64,000 nucleotides of DNA from Protula sp. h YS-2021 (GCA_949752745.1 OX457028.1:6134095-6198094); one strand, 5' to 3'. Positions 27,879 through 39,560 are shown, counted from the stretch's first letter. Notes: a model not told the origin generated them from the letters alone. Program-made: numbers and translations.

Positions 27879-28504
27879 TAGCATCAGTCATAACAAAGAG
27901 CTTTCTGCTCTGCTGCTGATTTTATTTTGCTCCGACGTGGAAAGGGAATAAAAATGTAAAGTACGTCGGGCTTAATTTTCATGTCATTTTTATGAACACA
28001 CAGGAGAGTTAAAGGCTTAAAGCGAAAACGCAGTAATTTCAGAAATCCATAATTTTTTTTTGGATTTCCAAACACTTTGCAACCGGACATTTTCCAACCC
28101 ACAATTTACCAACCGGACACTTCCAAACCGGACATTTTCCAACTGTAAATGACGTTGTGAAACCATCCGTTCCCAGGAATTCGCCACACAGTTAGTCGTT
28201 TAAATGAAGAAGTAATGTTGACATAGTTCCGATGCCCATTCCTCCCCCCCCCCCTACCATCGCCCCCCCCCCCCCTTTCCCTCCTGCCTTAAGTCACAAG
28301 CGACCTCATGAATCATCCCGGTGATTAAGTGAATATTAAGTTAATAGATGGACTACATCTGACGAGAGAGCATGGCGTAGTGATAGCCGTAAAGAAAATA
28401 GGTTCCAACAATTAGCGAAATCACACCCTCAGATTCCGGTGACGTCATCCGGGTAATCAGCGAAATATCTTGAGATCGAGTGTACACCTTTTTGCTCACT
28501 GGCC
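27879..28504. other. Non-coding stretch
   Basis: AACCGGACATTTTCCAACC-like blocks repeat four times between 28,078 and 28,148. C-runs lie at 28,243-28,278. No gene seen. Confidence 0.4.
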
Positions 28505-28770
28505 AGACTTGCAAAAAATTACTCTCCAAAAGCATTTATTTCTTTTTCTTTTATTTATGATATTCATTTACATATCATTTACATATTATTTGCATGTTAT
28601 TTACCTTTCACTTGCCCATAAACGTCTCAGTGGTTGAATGCCTGTATCTTTTCCGATACAAAGCATACACAAAGTTGACCTAGTTGACCTAGTTTACTTC
28701 TAGAGTTTATGCCCTGACCGAATTCGCGTTTTGATTGGTTGACACAAACGAAACTACCAGCACCACGGGA
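28505..28770. repeat. Dispersed repeat E, copy 2
   Basis: Second copy of the family at 23.56 kb, with an internal expansion of ATTTACATATCATTTACATA-like units (28,565-28,612) and a duplicated TTGACCTAG (28,675-28,693). Confidence 0.6.
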
Positions 28771-28839
28771 CTATCATTGGACTTGTATATCCTATTTAGT
28801 ACATAATGTAAATTGATACGCAAGGGCAATAGACGAGCC

Positions 28840-29217
28840 GATCATAAGCCCTTCTCAATCCGGTCACAAGCCCTTGACAAACCGGTCACAAGCCCTTCAA
28901 AAATCGGTCACAATCCGGTCACAAGCTCTTCACAAACCGGTCACAGGCCTTTCTCAAACCGGTCACAAGCCCTTTACAAGTCGATCACAAGCCCTTCACA
29001 AACCGGTCACAAGCTCTTCAAAAACCGGTCACAAGCCCTTCAAAAACCGGTCACAAGCCCTTCTCAAACCGGCCACCAGCCCTTCACAAGCCGCTCACAA
29101 GCCCTTCTCAAAACGGTCACAAGTCCTGTACAAACCGGTCACAAGCCTTTCACAAGCCCTTCACAAGCCCTTCACAAACCATTCACAAGGCCTTCCCAAG
29201 CTGGTCACAAGCTTTTT
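28840..29217. repeat. Minisatellite, unit about 21 bp
   Basis: About 17 copies of CCGGTCACAAGCCCTTCACA then A, with some units shortened to 12 bp (CACAAGCCCTT). Two frames stay open through it (Ser-Gln-Ala-Leu and Thr-Gly-His-Lys repeats); not genes. Confidence 0.9.
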
Positions 29218-29997
29218 CTTTCCCCTGTTTCATTTTCTGTGAATTTCATTCAGTATGACTTCTTCCATAAAATCGTTTGATGTCGGTTTGTTTTTCTTTT
29301 TTCGAAAATAAATTTATTTAATTTTTTGTTTGATTCGATTGATTTGATTCATTTTTGTAAATAAATGACAATTCAACAATGAAAAACCAAGTTTCAGAAA
29401 TCTTAGCAAAAATACGAGCCTTTTTTCTCTCTTCTTTTACTGTCAAAGAGCAATTTCCTACTTAATTGAGAAAAAAACAGACTTTTATCAATGAATAATC
29501 AAAGAAATAAGCCCCAGCTTGTGCTGCCGCTCTGAGTATTGGGTGTTTTTTAATAATGTTTGTATATAAATGTATTCCAGCATTTCTATCCCGGTATAAA
29601 TGGCAATAAATCTAAACAAATCTAGCAAAATCATATGACATTTGGAAACAAAGTATATTCATGCCAGTCATTCATGTGAGGCGTGAGATAATAAAGTGAG
29701 GTGGTAAACTTATCCCGAAAAAAATGGCGTTAAGCATGTTTTCGTGTTGTTTATTAAAGTCATTCGAGAAGCTAGAACGCCCCTCCCCCTCCCACCCTTA
29801 AGCGTTGGTTACATGGGATCCCTCTCCGGAAACCAGAGTGTTCTTTGGCCTAGATCCCGATTAGCTTCGTCATGCCTCTGCCCTCCGAACCTGGTGTTAA
29901 TGCTGATAAATAAAACAAAAAAAAACATTTGCTAATGTTTCCAGTTTTACTCCTGTCAAACATATACCCTGATTATTTATAATGCCACTCACATTTC

Positions 29998-30180
29998 TAA
30001 GATCTAGGATCGAAAATCTAGGATCAAGGATTTAGAATCAAAGAACTAGGACTGAGGATCTCTGATCTAGGATCGAGACTGTAATATTTAGCATCAAGGA
30101 TCAAAGACCGAAGATCAAGGATATAGGACCGACGATCTATATCTAGGATCTAGGATCGAGGATCTAGGATTCGAGGATTT
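29998..30180. repeat. Degenerate minisatellite, unit about 14 bp
   Basis: A dozen or so units of GATCTAGGATCGAG or GATCAAGGAT. GATC occurs in nearly every unit. Confidence 0.8.
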
Positions 30181-30597
30181 CTGTTTCATTCCAAACCACA
30201 GCGTCTGTTTTTCTTCTTCTTTTCGTTTGGTCATTTCGACACTTCATGTGTCCAGTGTTTTGTTTACTGTTTTGTTTACTGTTTTTGTTACTTACAGAAG
30301 CTTAATATGTTTACTGACAGGACATTTTCTTTCATTGACCTATTTGAAGTAATCAATTCCATCCGTATCTGTGTTACTTTGAAAATGCGCATCTGATTCG
30401 ATGTTTTCTTAATTGGAGACATAAATAAAATAATTCCGATAAACGCACAAATTATTGGAACATAATTGAAATTAACGGTGACTTCAATTAAATTAAATCT
30501 TTAAAATAATTTTAAAAACTGCAGATAGATTGAAATCCTCTCTACTTTAGCTTACTTAAATTAATTACACTTATAATAATCGTATATGTTACTTTAA

Positions 30598-30806
30598 TAG
30601 TGGTGGATACAGATTTTGGAAAAGGGGTGGCGTGAGGGGGGTTGAGTGGTGGGGTGAGGGGTGGGAAGGGGCGGAGTTCAACTTCAAATAATCCCCCGAA
30701 GTTTAGCAGATTGATTTTTAGAATTGGATGGTGAGAGGTGCAACCCCTGAACCCCCTCTTACCCCCCCCCCTCACCACCACCACCCCCTTTCACTGGCCA
30801 CTGCAT
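30598..30806. mobile_element. GC-tract MITE, TIR AGTGGYGGAT-like
   Basis: Left end AGTGGTGGATACAGATTTTG and, on the opposite strand from 30,806, CAGTGGCCAGTGAAAGGGGG give short imperfect inverted ends bounding G-rich then C-rich interior tracts. A similar object lies at 37.97-38.23 kb. The interior has no coding capacity. The target-site duplication is unclear. Confidence 0.45.
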
Positions 30807-31075
30807 AGAGTGAGGTATCTGCTATCTTTGACAAAGTGGACTGGCACAACGATATCCAATAACAGAGTTCTTTCAATCAGAAGACAACCCCCAATTTATA
30901 AATAATCCGCTGTTTTCCGAGTGATAGAGACCACAAGAATTGCAAGGGAATAGCATTGTCTTTGCTAAAATCTTTAAAATTCGTACGATAACATTCCTAT
31001 GATGGCGCTCTTCTGCAGCTCCAAACACCTCGATTCGAGTGAAAAAAATAGCCCACAAATGGCTTCACTTGTTAG

Positions 31076-31094
31076 AGCTCTCTCTCTCTTCTCT

Positions 31095-31193
<99 letters not shown>

Positions 31194-31200
31194 CTCTCCT
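31076..31200. repeat. (CT)n microsatellite
   Basis: An uninterrupted CT run of about 50 units, continuing into CTTT/CTTC variants to about 31,250. Confidence 0.97.
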
Positions 31201-31825
31201 TCTATTCTCACTCTCTTCCTTATTCTTTCTTTCCTTCTTTCTTTCTTTCACTCAGCTTATATTTGGATGATCCTTAAGTTTGGTACTAGTATATCAAATA
31301 AGAAGTCGGAATGTAGTAATTTAGTCAACTGATTTCAAGTGCATTCCAGCAGTACGACTGTTGAAATAAAATTACGGCCACCCGGTGCCAGAAAGACAAC
31401 CGTGCCTCTTCGCTTTATCTATTAAAAGGTAGTACCCCCTCTCTCCCTCCCCTCCCGCTTCCCCTCCCCACTCCGCCTTTTGATTTTATTGCCACCCTCA
31501 GGTTAACTCCGTTTCTTCATTATCTCGTGTAACATTGCACAGAAGTTGGTTATCAGGCGCCTGAGGGACAACAGATTCCCGGTAAGCCGGAAAAGGAACA
31601 ATAGTTTTAGATTTTGCTGCCTCAATAGTTGTTAGAATTTCTGAACTGGAATTCGATTCTGTTCTTTTTTTTCGCTGGGACTGACTACTGCTTATCTTAT
31701 TCAGATTCATAAAATTTAAATAAAAAAAAAACAATAACAAAACAAAACCATGTGCACGTCTATTATATGTGCAACTTGACCAATCGCAAGAGCAACATTG
31801 ACTCCCAAAACTGCCTTCGCAGCAG

Positions 31826-32000
31826 GACCCACGGAGATAACACACTCTACCCACACAACCGTGCCCACGGGGATAGCACGCCCTACCCACACAACCGCCC
31901 ACGGGGATAGCACACCCTACCCACACAACCGCCCACGGGGATAGCACACCCTACCCACACAGCAGCCCCCCACTCCACCCCTCGGGGATAGCACACCCTA
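31826..32000. repeat. Minisatellite, unit 34 bp x 4-5
   Basis: Units of CACGGGGATAGCACACCCTA then CCCACACAACCGCC. The last unit is interrupted by a C-rich insertion at 31,963-31,980. Confidence 0.88.
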
Positions 32001-32214
32001 TCTAATACTCTATTACGGTTTTCTAGTATGAGAAAATTTACAAATAGGACCACTCCTAAAATAGGACCACTTCTATATTAGGAACCCTCAGATCAGTTCT
32101 ACTTGTGCTCCTATTACCGATTTCGACAGTGCACACAATAATGAGGGTTTTATATTTGCTTTGTTGACAATACAAAAGGAAACAGTGTACTCACGTATGT
32201 AATCATTGGTACAT

Positions 32215-32290
32215 TCCACGCCCCTGCGATTCGAGCCTCGGTCTCGCACGTATCCTCTGGACCAATGAACGCCAAGGCCTTGTGGTTGTA
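32215..32290 (-). mobile_element. tRNA-like segment (SINE head or tRNA relic)
   Basis: On the minus strand CATTGGTCCAGAGGATACG and GAGACCGAGGCTCGAATCGC resemble the A and B boxes of a tRNA. The arms do not all pair, so it is not a functional tRNA. It differs from the family at 26.8 kb. Confidence 0.4.
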
Positions 32291-32515
32291 CTGTGACGTC
32301 ATACCGCGTATGGATGTGAGCGAGTGCGCTCGCGTATCATTATAAATATACGTCAGCCGGTGACCTTGAAGTCTTCTCGGGTCTTTGTTGATATCGTTTA
32401 TCGCACAGACAAACGCTCCTACGTGGTACTTACTTAACGTGGGACTCTTGAGATTCGAAAAAGTTGGGCAGAAATCCTATCGGTAACTCCCTCATATCCA
32501 CACCAGTGACCTCTA
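32290..32515 (+). promoter_or_regulatory. Promoter-like GC-balanced block, possible LTR relic
   Basis: GTGACGTCATACC (a CRE), a GC-rich block and then TATAAATA at about 32,341-32,348 stand out from the AT-rich surroundings. The arrangement CRE, TATA, then CACACCAGTGACC downstream at 32,500-32,512 is reminiscent of a retroelement LTR followed by leader sequence. I find no second LTR, no reverse transcriptase and no flanking duplication, so this is weak. Confidence 0.25.
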
Positions 32516-32730
32516 GAAGAACTGTTAAACACAGTCTCACTACAAGATTCAACTGTCGCCTTTGAATTTTCATTTTCTCTCATATTTTGTGTGATCTATC
32601 CTGTGAAGTATATTTACCTTTTTTTAGTAATCCAAAATTCAACTTCCGACTGTGTTTATATTGTCCCGTAGGATCATGTCTTTCCAGCCATGATTCGTTA
32701 ATCCAGGAAGCTTTAAACTTGAAATTTCCA

Positions 32731-32734
<4 letters not shown>

Positions 32735-32818
<84 letters not shown>
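32735..32818. repeat. (CT)n microsatellite
   Basis: A CT run of about 41 units. Opposite strands read as Ser-Leu or Arg-Glu repeats. Confidence 0.97.
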
Positions 32819-32819
<1 letters not shown>

Positions 32820-33136
32820 GTCATACAAACGTGTTCCTTTAATGAACGATGATTCAACTCTTGGCAACCGGCCGGTGGATTTTTTAATTCACTGTCCCAT
32901 TTTAAAAGCACTGCTGTGTTCTTCATCTGCTGTCAGATCAATGCCCAGGTTTTGACTGCAAAATACAGTGATAATAAATCTTATAATATACTTCTAGCAT
33001 TGGAATGAAATGAAAAGAAAACTGATCGGTGTTTTAAGTCAGAATCACACCTCGATGCGAGCCCACAAAGCTGCTGTTGCATCGCGTGCACAGATTGAGT
33101 AAGAAGGAGAGACAAGCGTAAAAGACAGACAGACCT

Positions 33137-33255
33137 CCCCCCTCCCCCTCCCCCTCCCCCTCCTGTCTCCCATTCACACATCGCCGTCAACCAGCCAAGA
33201 GGAAGGGGGAGGGGAGTGAGACTGGGAGTGGGGAGTGGGGAGGGGGAGGGAGGGT
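33137..33255. repeat. C-rich then G-rich tracts
   Basis: A (CCCCCT)n tract at 33,137-33,163 is followed 35 bp later by a (GGGGAGT/GGGGGA)n tract at 33,201-33,254. The two tracts can pair with each other or form quadruplexes on opposite strands. Confidence 0.6.
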
Positions 33256-33365
33256 CACGCTATCCTGTAATAACCCTCATGATTCAAGTCTTTCCGGTTT
33301 TATTTTAGTTGACCATTTTCTGTCGTGTACTTACGGACCATCGCCGAAAACTGTCGAATGATTTA

Positions 33366-33483
33366 TTGTTATTATTGTAATTATTATTAATGTTATTACT
33401 ATTATTATTATTGTTATTGTTGATGTTGTGGTTGTTGTTGTTGTTGCTGTTGTTGTTGTTGTTGTTGTGCTTGTTGTTGTTTA
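33366..33483. repeat. (TTA)n/(TTG)n compound microsatellite
   Basis: ATT/TTA units pass into TTG units with a few interruptions. Confidence 0.9.
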
Positions 33484-33584
33484 TCAGTTTATCTAACTAT
33501 TATTATTGTGCAAATACAGCACTGTACTACTGCCAAATTAATTACCCGGATCAGTTAACACGGCGTGCGTTGATCATGGGGTGA

Positions 33585-34080
33585 CGGATATGGTGTCCTG
33601 GGTATCGTGTCCCGGATATAGTGTCCCGGATGTAGTGTCCCGGATCCGGTGTCTGGGATCTGGACTCCCGGATATCGTGTCCAGGATCTGGTGTCCTGGA
33701 TCTGGTGTCCCGGATATGGTGTCCCGTATCTGTTGTCGTGGATCTGATGTCCAGGATATACCGCCCCGGATATCATGTCCCGGATATCGTGTCCCGGATC
33801 TGGTGTCCCGGATATATCGCCCCGGATATCATGTCCCGGATATGGTGTCCCGGATATCGTGTCCCGGATCTGGTGTCCCGGATATTGTGTCCCGGATCCG
33901 GTGTCTGGGATCTGGTGTCCCGGATATCGTGTCCCGGATATAGTGTCCCGGATGTAATGTCCCGGATCCGGTGTCTGGGATCTGGCCTCCCGGATATCGT
34001 GTCCCGGATCCGGTGTCTGTGATCTGGTGTCCCGGATATCGTGTCCCGCATGTCGTGTCCTGCATGTGGTGTTCCGGTGT
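33585..34080. repeat. Minisatellite, unit 13 bp x about 38
   Basis: About 38 copies of GTGTCCCGGATAT with regular variants GTGTCCCGGATCT, GTGTCTGGGATCT and CGCCCCGGATATC. Variants recur in blocks of four to eight units (for example around 33,630-33,720 and 33,945-34,045), so larger segments were duplicated later. Frames on both strands (Val-Ser-Arg-Ile, Asp-Thr-Arg) are artefacts. Confidence 0.93.
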
Positions 34081-34289
34081 CACCTGCGGTTCCAGCATTT
34101 GTGAATTATTGCTGACACTTTCTAGCAAATTCTTGGCCGACAAATAACGTACAAATTGGCATATTCCTTTGAAGTTATCGATTTATAAGCTCCGTTTGGC
34201 AAACAGAAAAAAATGTGATTGGCGTGTGTTGTAAGCTAATAATTGGTATGCTGCGGAAATCGCGCAAGGGCTCACACAGCTCGTTACTC

Positions 34290-34660
34290 CAACGCACCCC
34301 CCTTCCTCCCCCACCCCCTCCCCCACCCCCTCCCTCGGGGCACATGGTATCACATGTGTTACCATGCATGTCCAAAAATGCGGAGAAAAGAGGGTAGTGG
34401 GGCATAATTTTGAGGTCAGGCACGGTCCGTGCAGATTGCAATTTCATTTAAAACATGAGATAGTTTTCGTTTAGCATCCCGAGCTTCTCAAAGAAGGGGG
34501 ATTCTTTTGAAACTGTGCTCCGCGTTTGATTAAAAAGAGGAAGGGGGAAGGGCTATTATTTCAAATTTAGCACTCCACGTTTCGGCTTCGTTTTTGAACA
34601 GTGAAGGACACACATGCTATTCAATTGGAACCTGCCCCCCCCCCCCTCCCCCGGGAGAAC
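34290..34660. repeat. Dispersed GC-tract repeat, copies near 34.3-34.66 kb
   Basis: GGGGCACATGGTATCACATG and TGTTACCATGCATGTCC follow a C-rich tract (34,297-34,335). At 34,450-34,660 GTTTAGCATCCCGAG, GTGCTCCGCGTTTGAT, AAATTTAGCACTCCACG and TTCGTTTTTGAA precede a C-run (34,635-34,651). These blocks are shared with the copies at 4.2, 37.1, 47.4, 48.2 and 58.7 kb. Confidence 0.55.
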
Positions 34661-34661
34661 T

Positions 34662-35340
34662 AGTGGGCTATTCCTGCTGTGATAATATATGCCAGAGTAA
34701 CCTCATTACTGCAATGCACATCGCTGGAATTCAAATATAAAATATAAACACTACAGTTGTTTTGTAACATCTTGGAATACCTTGAAATACTCTAGTTATA
34801 GGAGATTTGTTAATCATGTCCTTTTAGTGAAAGGAAATAATCCCTGTTATTATCCGCTGAAGACGGGCCGACTGGCGATAAAGAAAATGGGGGAAGGTGG
34901 GGGGGGGGGGGATGAGCACACTTCAGTTTCCAAAAATTCAAACAATTATCCGTATAAATAATAACAATGTATGTGCATTTCTTGTTAAAAAGGGATATAT
35001 CAAGCATAAATTGTAATGAACTTTTTAGATATTGAATTTTTGGCAATATTTTTGGCAAAATAGATAATTACCCCCCCCCCCCCCCCCACCGCCCCCTCAA
35101 ATAAACCTCAATTAGGTGGACAAATGACAGACAAGTAATGGCTATTTCAATGGGCGATAATAGAAGAAGAAAGGCGTATTGTGATAACATGTTTTGTTAC
35201 TCACAATGTTAACAAAACAAACAAGATGAAAAAAGCTAAACAAAATATCCACTTGATAAAGCCACAAATCAATAAATCACACTCGTGTCTAACAGGGTGG
35301 ATAGGGTGGTAACTCGCCAAACATGCATGAAAGAACTTCG
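34662..35340. other. Non-coding stretch
   Basis: A G-run lies at 34,899-34,911 and a C-run at 35,072-35,087. No gene seen. Confidence 0.4.
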
Positions 35341-35357
35341 TTTTGGAAGAATCTCTC

Positions 35358-35463
35358 CATTTATTTATCTATTTATCTATCCACCTATCTGTCTATCTAT
35401 CTATCCATCTATCTATCCGTCCATCCATCCATCCATATCTCTGTCCGTCTACCTGTTTATCCC

Positions 35464-35510
<47 letters not shown>

Positions 35511-35690
35511 GTCAATAAATTCATGCATCTATCTATCTATCTATCTATCTGTCAATAAATTCATGCATCTATCTATCTATCTATCTGTCAATAAATTCAT
35601 GCATCTATCTATCTATATATCTATCTATCTATCTATCTATCTATCTACCTATCTATCTATCTAGCTATCCCCCTATCTATCTGCCTATTT
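35358..35690. repeat. (CTAT)n microsatellite with nested unit
   Basis: CTAT runs in which a larger unit, CTGTCAATAAATTCATGCAT followed by four to six CTAT units, occurs three times (35,509-35,610). The nested unit has therefore been amplified as a block. Confidence 0.93.
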
Positions 35691-36690
35691 GTTCTCTAGA
35701 TGTCCTGTCTTTCATTTTGTTAGGTTCATTTCAATAACTATTATATTTAATTATGAATAAATACGAATTGAATAAACTAAATACAAATCAACCTTTAATT
35801 ATATTTAAACTAATTATAAGAATTAGATTACGTGCGTTGAGTATAAAATTCCAGAATATCTGCTTCAGACCTTAAACTGATCCACATTTTTTTGTTTACC
35901 TGAGCTAATAAAGCCAGTTCTTGTCGATGCCATCATGGGATTTTGCTCAATCCGTCAATGCGCTATTTGGAATTGAAAAACACAAACTTATCGTGACAGC
36001 GAACACTCAACCATGGACACTTGAGATTGGTATATCCGTTTCAGCCCACACAAGAGTGTCACCTTTCAGTGTTTTCTTTTTTTTTCTATCTCTCTCTCTC
36101 TCTCTTCATTGACAATAATTATTCCATTATTTCAAAAAACACCAAATGAACAGTAACTGTTTTTTATACAGACTTATCATGAAATCTGATAACTTGTAAT
36201 TCAGCGGTGGTTGTATGGTAGCTGCACTCCAGACTAAACTATCAAATATCAAACATTAATAATAAAATACTGAATAAACAAGCGGTAATGTGCAAGCTTG
36301 GGCGCCATGTTTGTTTGTTTGTTTGTTTTTGTTTATTTTTGTCTATGTTTTTTTCTCACGTAAAGCCACGGGCCTTGTTTCATATCTTTATTAATCTCTG
36401 TTGATGAAATCAGTATAAGAAATTGCACTCATTTCTTTTAACGCGATTATTGAGTAACCTGTTCTTTTGACAATTGAAACGCAAAATGGTGCAATGCAAT
36501 TGATAGTGTCAAGGTTGCTTAATGCAAATACAAACTATGGACGAGGGGTCTGGATGAGCATTTCGGGGAGCAGGAGGGAGGGGGCGGGGGCGGGGGCGGG
36601 GGAGGGGTTCATGGGAAGGGGGTGCATTTCGTTGAGATCCTTGGGGTATTGAGATGCTAAATTTTTGGTCTCATTTTTTGCATCTTTCTG
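35691..36690. other. AT-rich stretch, no gene supported
   Basis: A small (CT)n lies at 36,089-36,106 and a GGGGGC run at 36,577-36,606. Nothing else recognised. Confidence 0.4.
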
Positions 36691-36694
36691 GTCT

Positions 36695-36905
36695 TACATA
36701 TGCAGTGGAACCCAAGAAATAGGATTATATACAGTGGAACCCCGAAAATAGGAACATATACAGTGGAACCCCGGAAACAGAAACATATACAGTGGAACCC
36801 CGGAAACAGAAACGTAAACGCTGGAACCCCGGAAATAGGAACATATACAGTGGATTTCCGGAAATAGGAACATATACGCTGGAACCCCGGAAATAACCCT
36901 GATCA
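36695..36905. repeat. Minisatellite, 27 bp x about 7.5 (TIR-like unit)
   Basis: Units of ATACAGTGGAACCCCGGAAA then TAGGAAC, with variants AAACAGAAAC and ACGCTGG. The core CAGTGGAACC resembles the terminal inverted repeat start of pogo/Tigger-type elements, so the array may be an amplified transposon end. Confidence 0.88.
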
Positions 36906-37089
36906 AACACTGGATCATTCGATATCGCGCTGTTTTTCCTCTCCTTAAGTTTTGACCCTATTTGGGATTTGTGTGTATTTGTGTGTATTTGTGTGTATTT
37001 CGGGACCGGTTATTAGTACCAGGGGGTAATTCGAACGATTTTACCTGGTTCCAAGTGACGTTTAGTGATGGACATCACCCCCACCCACC

Positions 37090-37285
37090 ACCCATCACCC
37101 CATGTACTTGTCATTCCTCCCAAACATGCTCCTAATGGAAGACTTCCTCCGGGGGCTAACGGGGTGCGGGCGGGAGGAGGGCGGGGCATTCGGTAGCACA
37201 TGTGTCACGACGTGTAATGCAGAGAAAACCGGAGAGAAGGGTCGTAACGAATTTGTAGGTGAGAAGGAGGGAGGGGGGATCAATG
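37090..37285. repeat. Dispersed GC-tract repeat, partial copy
   Basis: GGGGCATTCGGTAGCACATG and TGTCACGACGTG followed by TAATGCAGAGAAAAC parallels the block at 34,335-34,395. It is preceded by CACCCCCACCCACCACCC. Confidence 0.4.
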
Positions 37286-37412
37286 ATGCTTAACTAAGCT
37301 GTAGGAGTCAAACGCGAGGGTCAACGCCGCGCCTGCCGCGCTGCTTACTGGCGCGTCTATCCTATGACGCGTGCAACCAGCTGAGCGGAACTACACGATA
37401 AAGGAATATATC

Positions 37413-37668
37413 TAGGTGTGTCTGTGTTTGTGTGTATGTGTGTGTATGTGTGTCGTGGGGTGGAGTGTGGGGTGTGTGGCGGGGGTGTGGGGTGTATGTG
37501 TGTGTAGGGGGTGGGGTGTGTGGCGGGGTGTGTAGGGGTGTATGTGTGTGTAGCTGTGTGTGCATGTATGTATGTGTGTATGTGTGTATATCTGTGGTGT
37601 GTGTATGTGTGTACGTATGTGTGTGTATGTGTGGGTTTGTGTGTGCGTGTATGTGTGTGTTTGGGTGT
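37413..37668. repeat. (TG)n-rich compound repeat
   Basis: TGTGTATG and GGGTGTGTGGCGGGGTGTG units. Cys/Val/Tyr or Thr/His frames on the two strands are artefacts. Confidence 0.9.
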
Positions 37669-37964
37669 TTTCTTGAAATGACTCGTTTTGACAAGAGTCA
37701 TTTTTGAGCAGATTATTAGCTCATACTTAGAAGCCGCCAGGAAATTCACACGCCGTCTGCGTAAACTTCCGTACCAATTACAGAAAACTACTGAAGTCAA
37801 TATTATTCATAGGAGATTGTACACATTGGGGTCTATATATGAAAAACACAAAGCTTTGTTCTTGCCATGGTTTGCACTCAGACAGCTGCGAATGTTAGGG
37901 GTTTTTATTATTATTTTTTTAATATTCCCCAAAGTACTCCCCTGCTGCCCCATCTATAATCCAA

Positions 37965-38232
37965 TAGCGAATACAGGTTTTGGTCAAGGGGGAGGGGTAG
38001 AGTGGGGGGGGCGGGGGTAGGGTCAGCTCAAAAAAAAAACAAGGGATGTAGCGAGTTTACCCGTAAATCTTCTCATTTTTGTGAAAATGCCTCGTTTATC
38101 AGTCTTTTTTTTTTTTAATTTGAGGGGCGGAGGGGGCTGAGAAGTTTTGCGCCCAACCCCCATAAATTCGAAAAAAACCCTGAATCTCCCCGTTTCTCCC
38201 CCCTCCCACTCCATCCTTGATTCGCCACTATA
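37965..38232. mobile_element. GC-tract MITE, second example
   Basis: Left end TAGCGAATACAGGTTTTGGT at 37,965 and, on the opposite strand, TAGTGGCGAATCAAGGATGG from 38,231 are imperfect inverted ends bounding G-rich then C-rich interior tracts. The layout parallels 30.6-30.8 kb. A second pair of G-rich and A-rich tracts occurs inside. Confidence 0.45.
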
Positions 38233-38569
38233 TATATATACCGTCAACTTCAAATCGATGCGCTTGAAGATTCGATTTGTAGAGGAGACCTTTTGTGAAG
38301 GATCATCAGGACAAGCCTTCCTCTGCGACGGATCAACGGAGCACCAATACATAATTGCAACGAATAAATGAATCAGCTTAAAAGCTTAAGGAAAATATTG
38401 CTCTATTTTCTGGTTATTTTTTTTATAATACCCATTCTACATCGGATCTCACCCAGGGTCTATTCTTATTGCTTGAGTCAAAAGTTCAATGGCATAAGGC
38501 AAAGTAAATAAGTAAACAAGTAAACAAGTAAATAGGCTGCCCGTCATGAAGTATGGAGTTCACTAAAGT

Positions 38570-39250
38570 TCTGGCATGTAATTTGGTTCTGGAACATCTA
38601 TATATATTGTATGATATCTATATTTAATTACTGGATACAAACAACGGTCAAAGCACAGAGGGGAAATTTTAAATGTCAAGTCCCTAATACACGAGATGTC
38701 CTCCTCGAGCATTGGCTGTTGCCATACATCTGAGTCACATAAGAGTATATTAGTCTGCGAACGTTCTTCTTCGAGGTATCCACTCTCCTTTAAGAGCAGT
38801 AATAAGCTGTACTTTGTTGGGCGGTTATGCCTTGCCGCTATCCTTTGGCCCAGTTGGTTCCATAAGTGCTCGATATGATTGAGATCGGCAGAAATGGACA
38901 GCCTCCGGTAGGACTGTGATATCTTCAGCATGGTGATAATCTGTGGTTTCGACTGCTGGATGTCGGTGCGCGTTTTCCTGTTGGAAGATGGTCAGTGCTT
39001 GATATTATTTCTTGTGCTCTGTTCTATGGGAGGATGGGGCGAGGCGGGGGGGAGGGGGAGGGGGGTCCACACACGCTTCAGGCGAAAAGAACGGTCACGC
39101 TAGAACTGTGATACCATCAGCATGGTGATAATCTGTAGTTTCGGCTTCTGTATATGCGCGCACGTCATCGTACTGGTAGCTGATCAACTCTAGGTGTTAC
39201 TCCATCAAAGGCACGGTGCGGCTCACGAACATTACGTCTCTGTAACGACG
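38570..39250 (-). pseudogene. Tc1-like transposase fragment
   Basis: Read on the minus strand, the segment carries in order a TDRRYRD-like block (39,249-39,215), FQQENAR (around 38,990-38,965) and SADLNHIEHLWNQLG (38,895-38,845). These are the hallmark blocks of the catalytic domain of Tc1/mariner-superfamily DDE transposases (usual FQQDNA and SPDLNPIEHLW forms). The second catalytic aspartate is a glutamate here, and the frame is broken between the first block and the rest, so it cannot encode an active enzyme. A GGTGATAATCTGTRGTTTCG block is duplicated at 38,930 and 39,122. After the IEHLW block the frame remains open to 38,563. The full-length family is about 340 residues; roughly the C-terminal 60% is present. 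No terminal inverted repeats found. Confidence 0.8.
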
Positions 39251-39284
39251 GTCTGTCAGGGTGCCTGTCAGTAATGATTAAAAG

Positions 39285-39350
39285 TGCTCTGCTGGTAGAG
39301 GAGATTCGAACCCACACCCATTACAGTGGCACCAACGCCATCGAGCAGAA
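39285..39350 (-). mobile_element. tRNA-like segment
   Basis: On the minus strand GTGGGTTCGAATCTCC is a good B-box/TpsiC-arm match, preceded by TGGCGTTGGTGCCACTG. The plus strand gives GCTGGTAGAGGAGATTCGAA. The remaining arms are not clear, so I call it tRNA-like only. Confidence 0.35.
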
Positions 39351-39560
39351 CTCTGGAACGCTACAATTTGCGCACCGCTCGCGGCGCCTTCTCCGCACGC
39401 GCTCGCGTCCCGTCAACACGATGAACGCAAAATCGCGATTCGTCCAGTGGTTTCTGCGGCGAATTGGTGTCATTTATTTTATATAGAAACATTAATAGCA
39501 AGAAATCTTGGTCCAGCAAAGCATAGTCACAACACCATTTACGCTTGAACATTTTAATGA

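Noticed and set aside
28813..29280. 155-codon frame through the CCGGTCACAAGCCCTT array
   Set aside because: The frame is open in more than one phase because the unit is about 21 bp; repeat artefact.
37357..37800. 147-codon Thr/His-rich frame
   Set aside because: It lies across a (TG)n microsatellite and is open on both strands for that reason.
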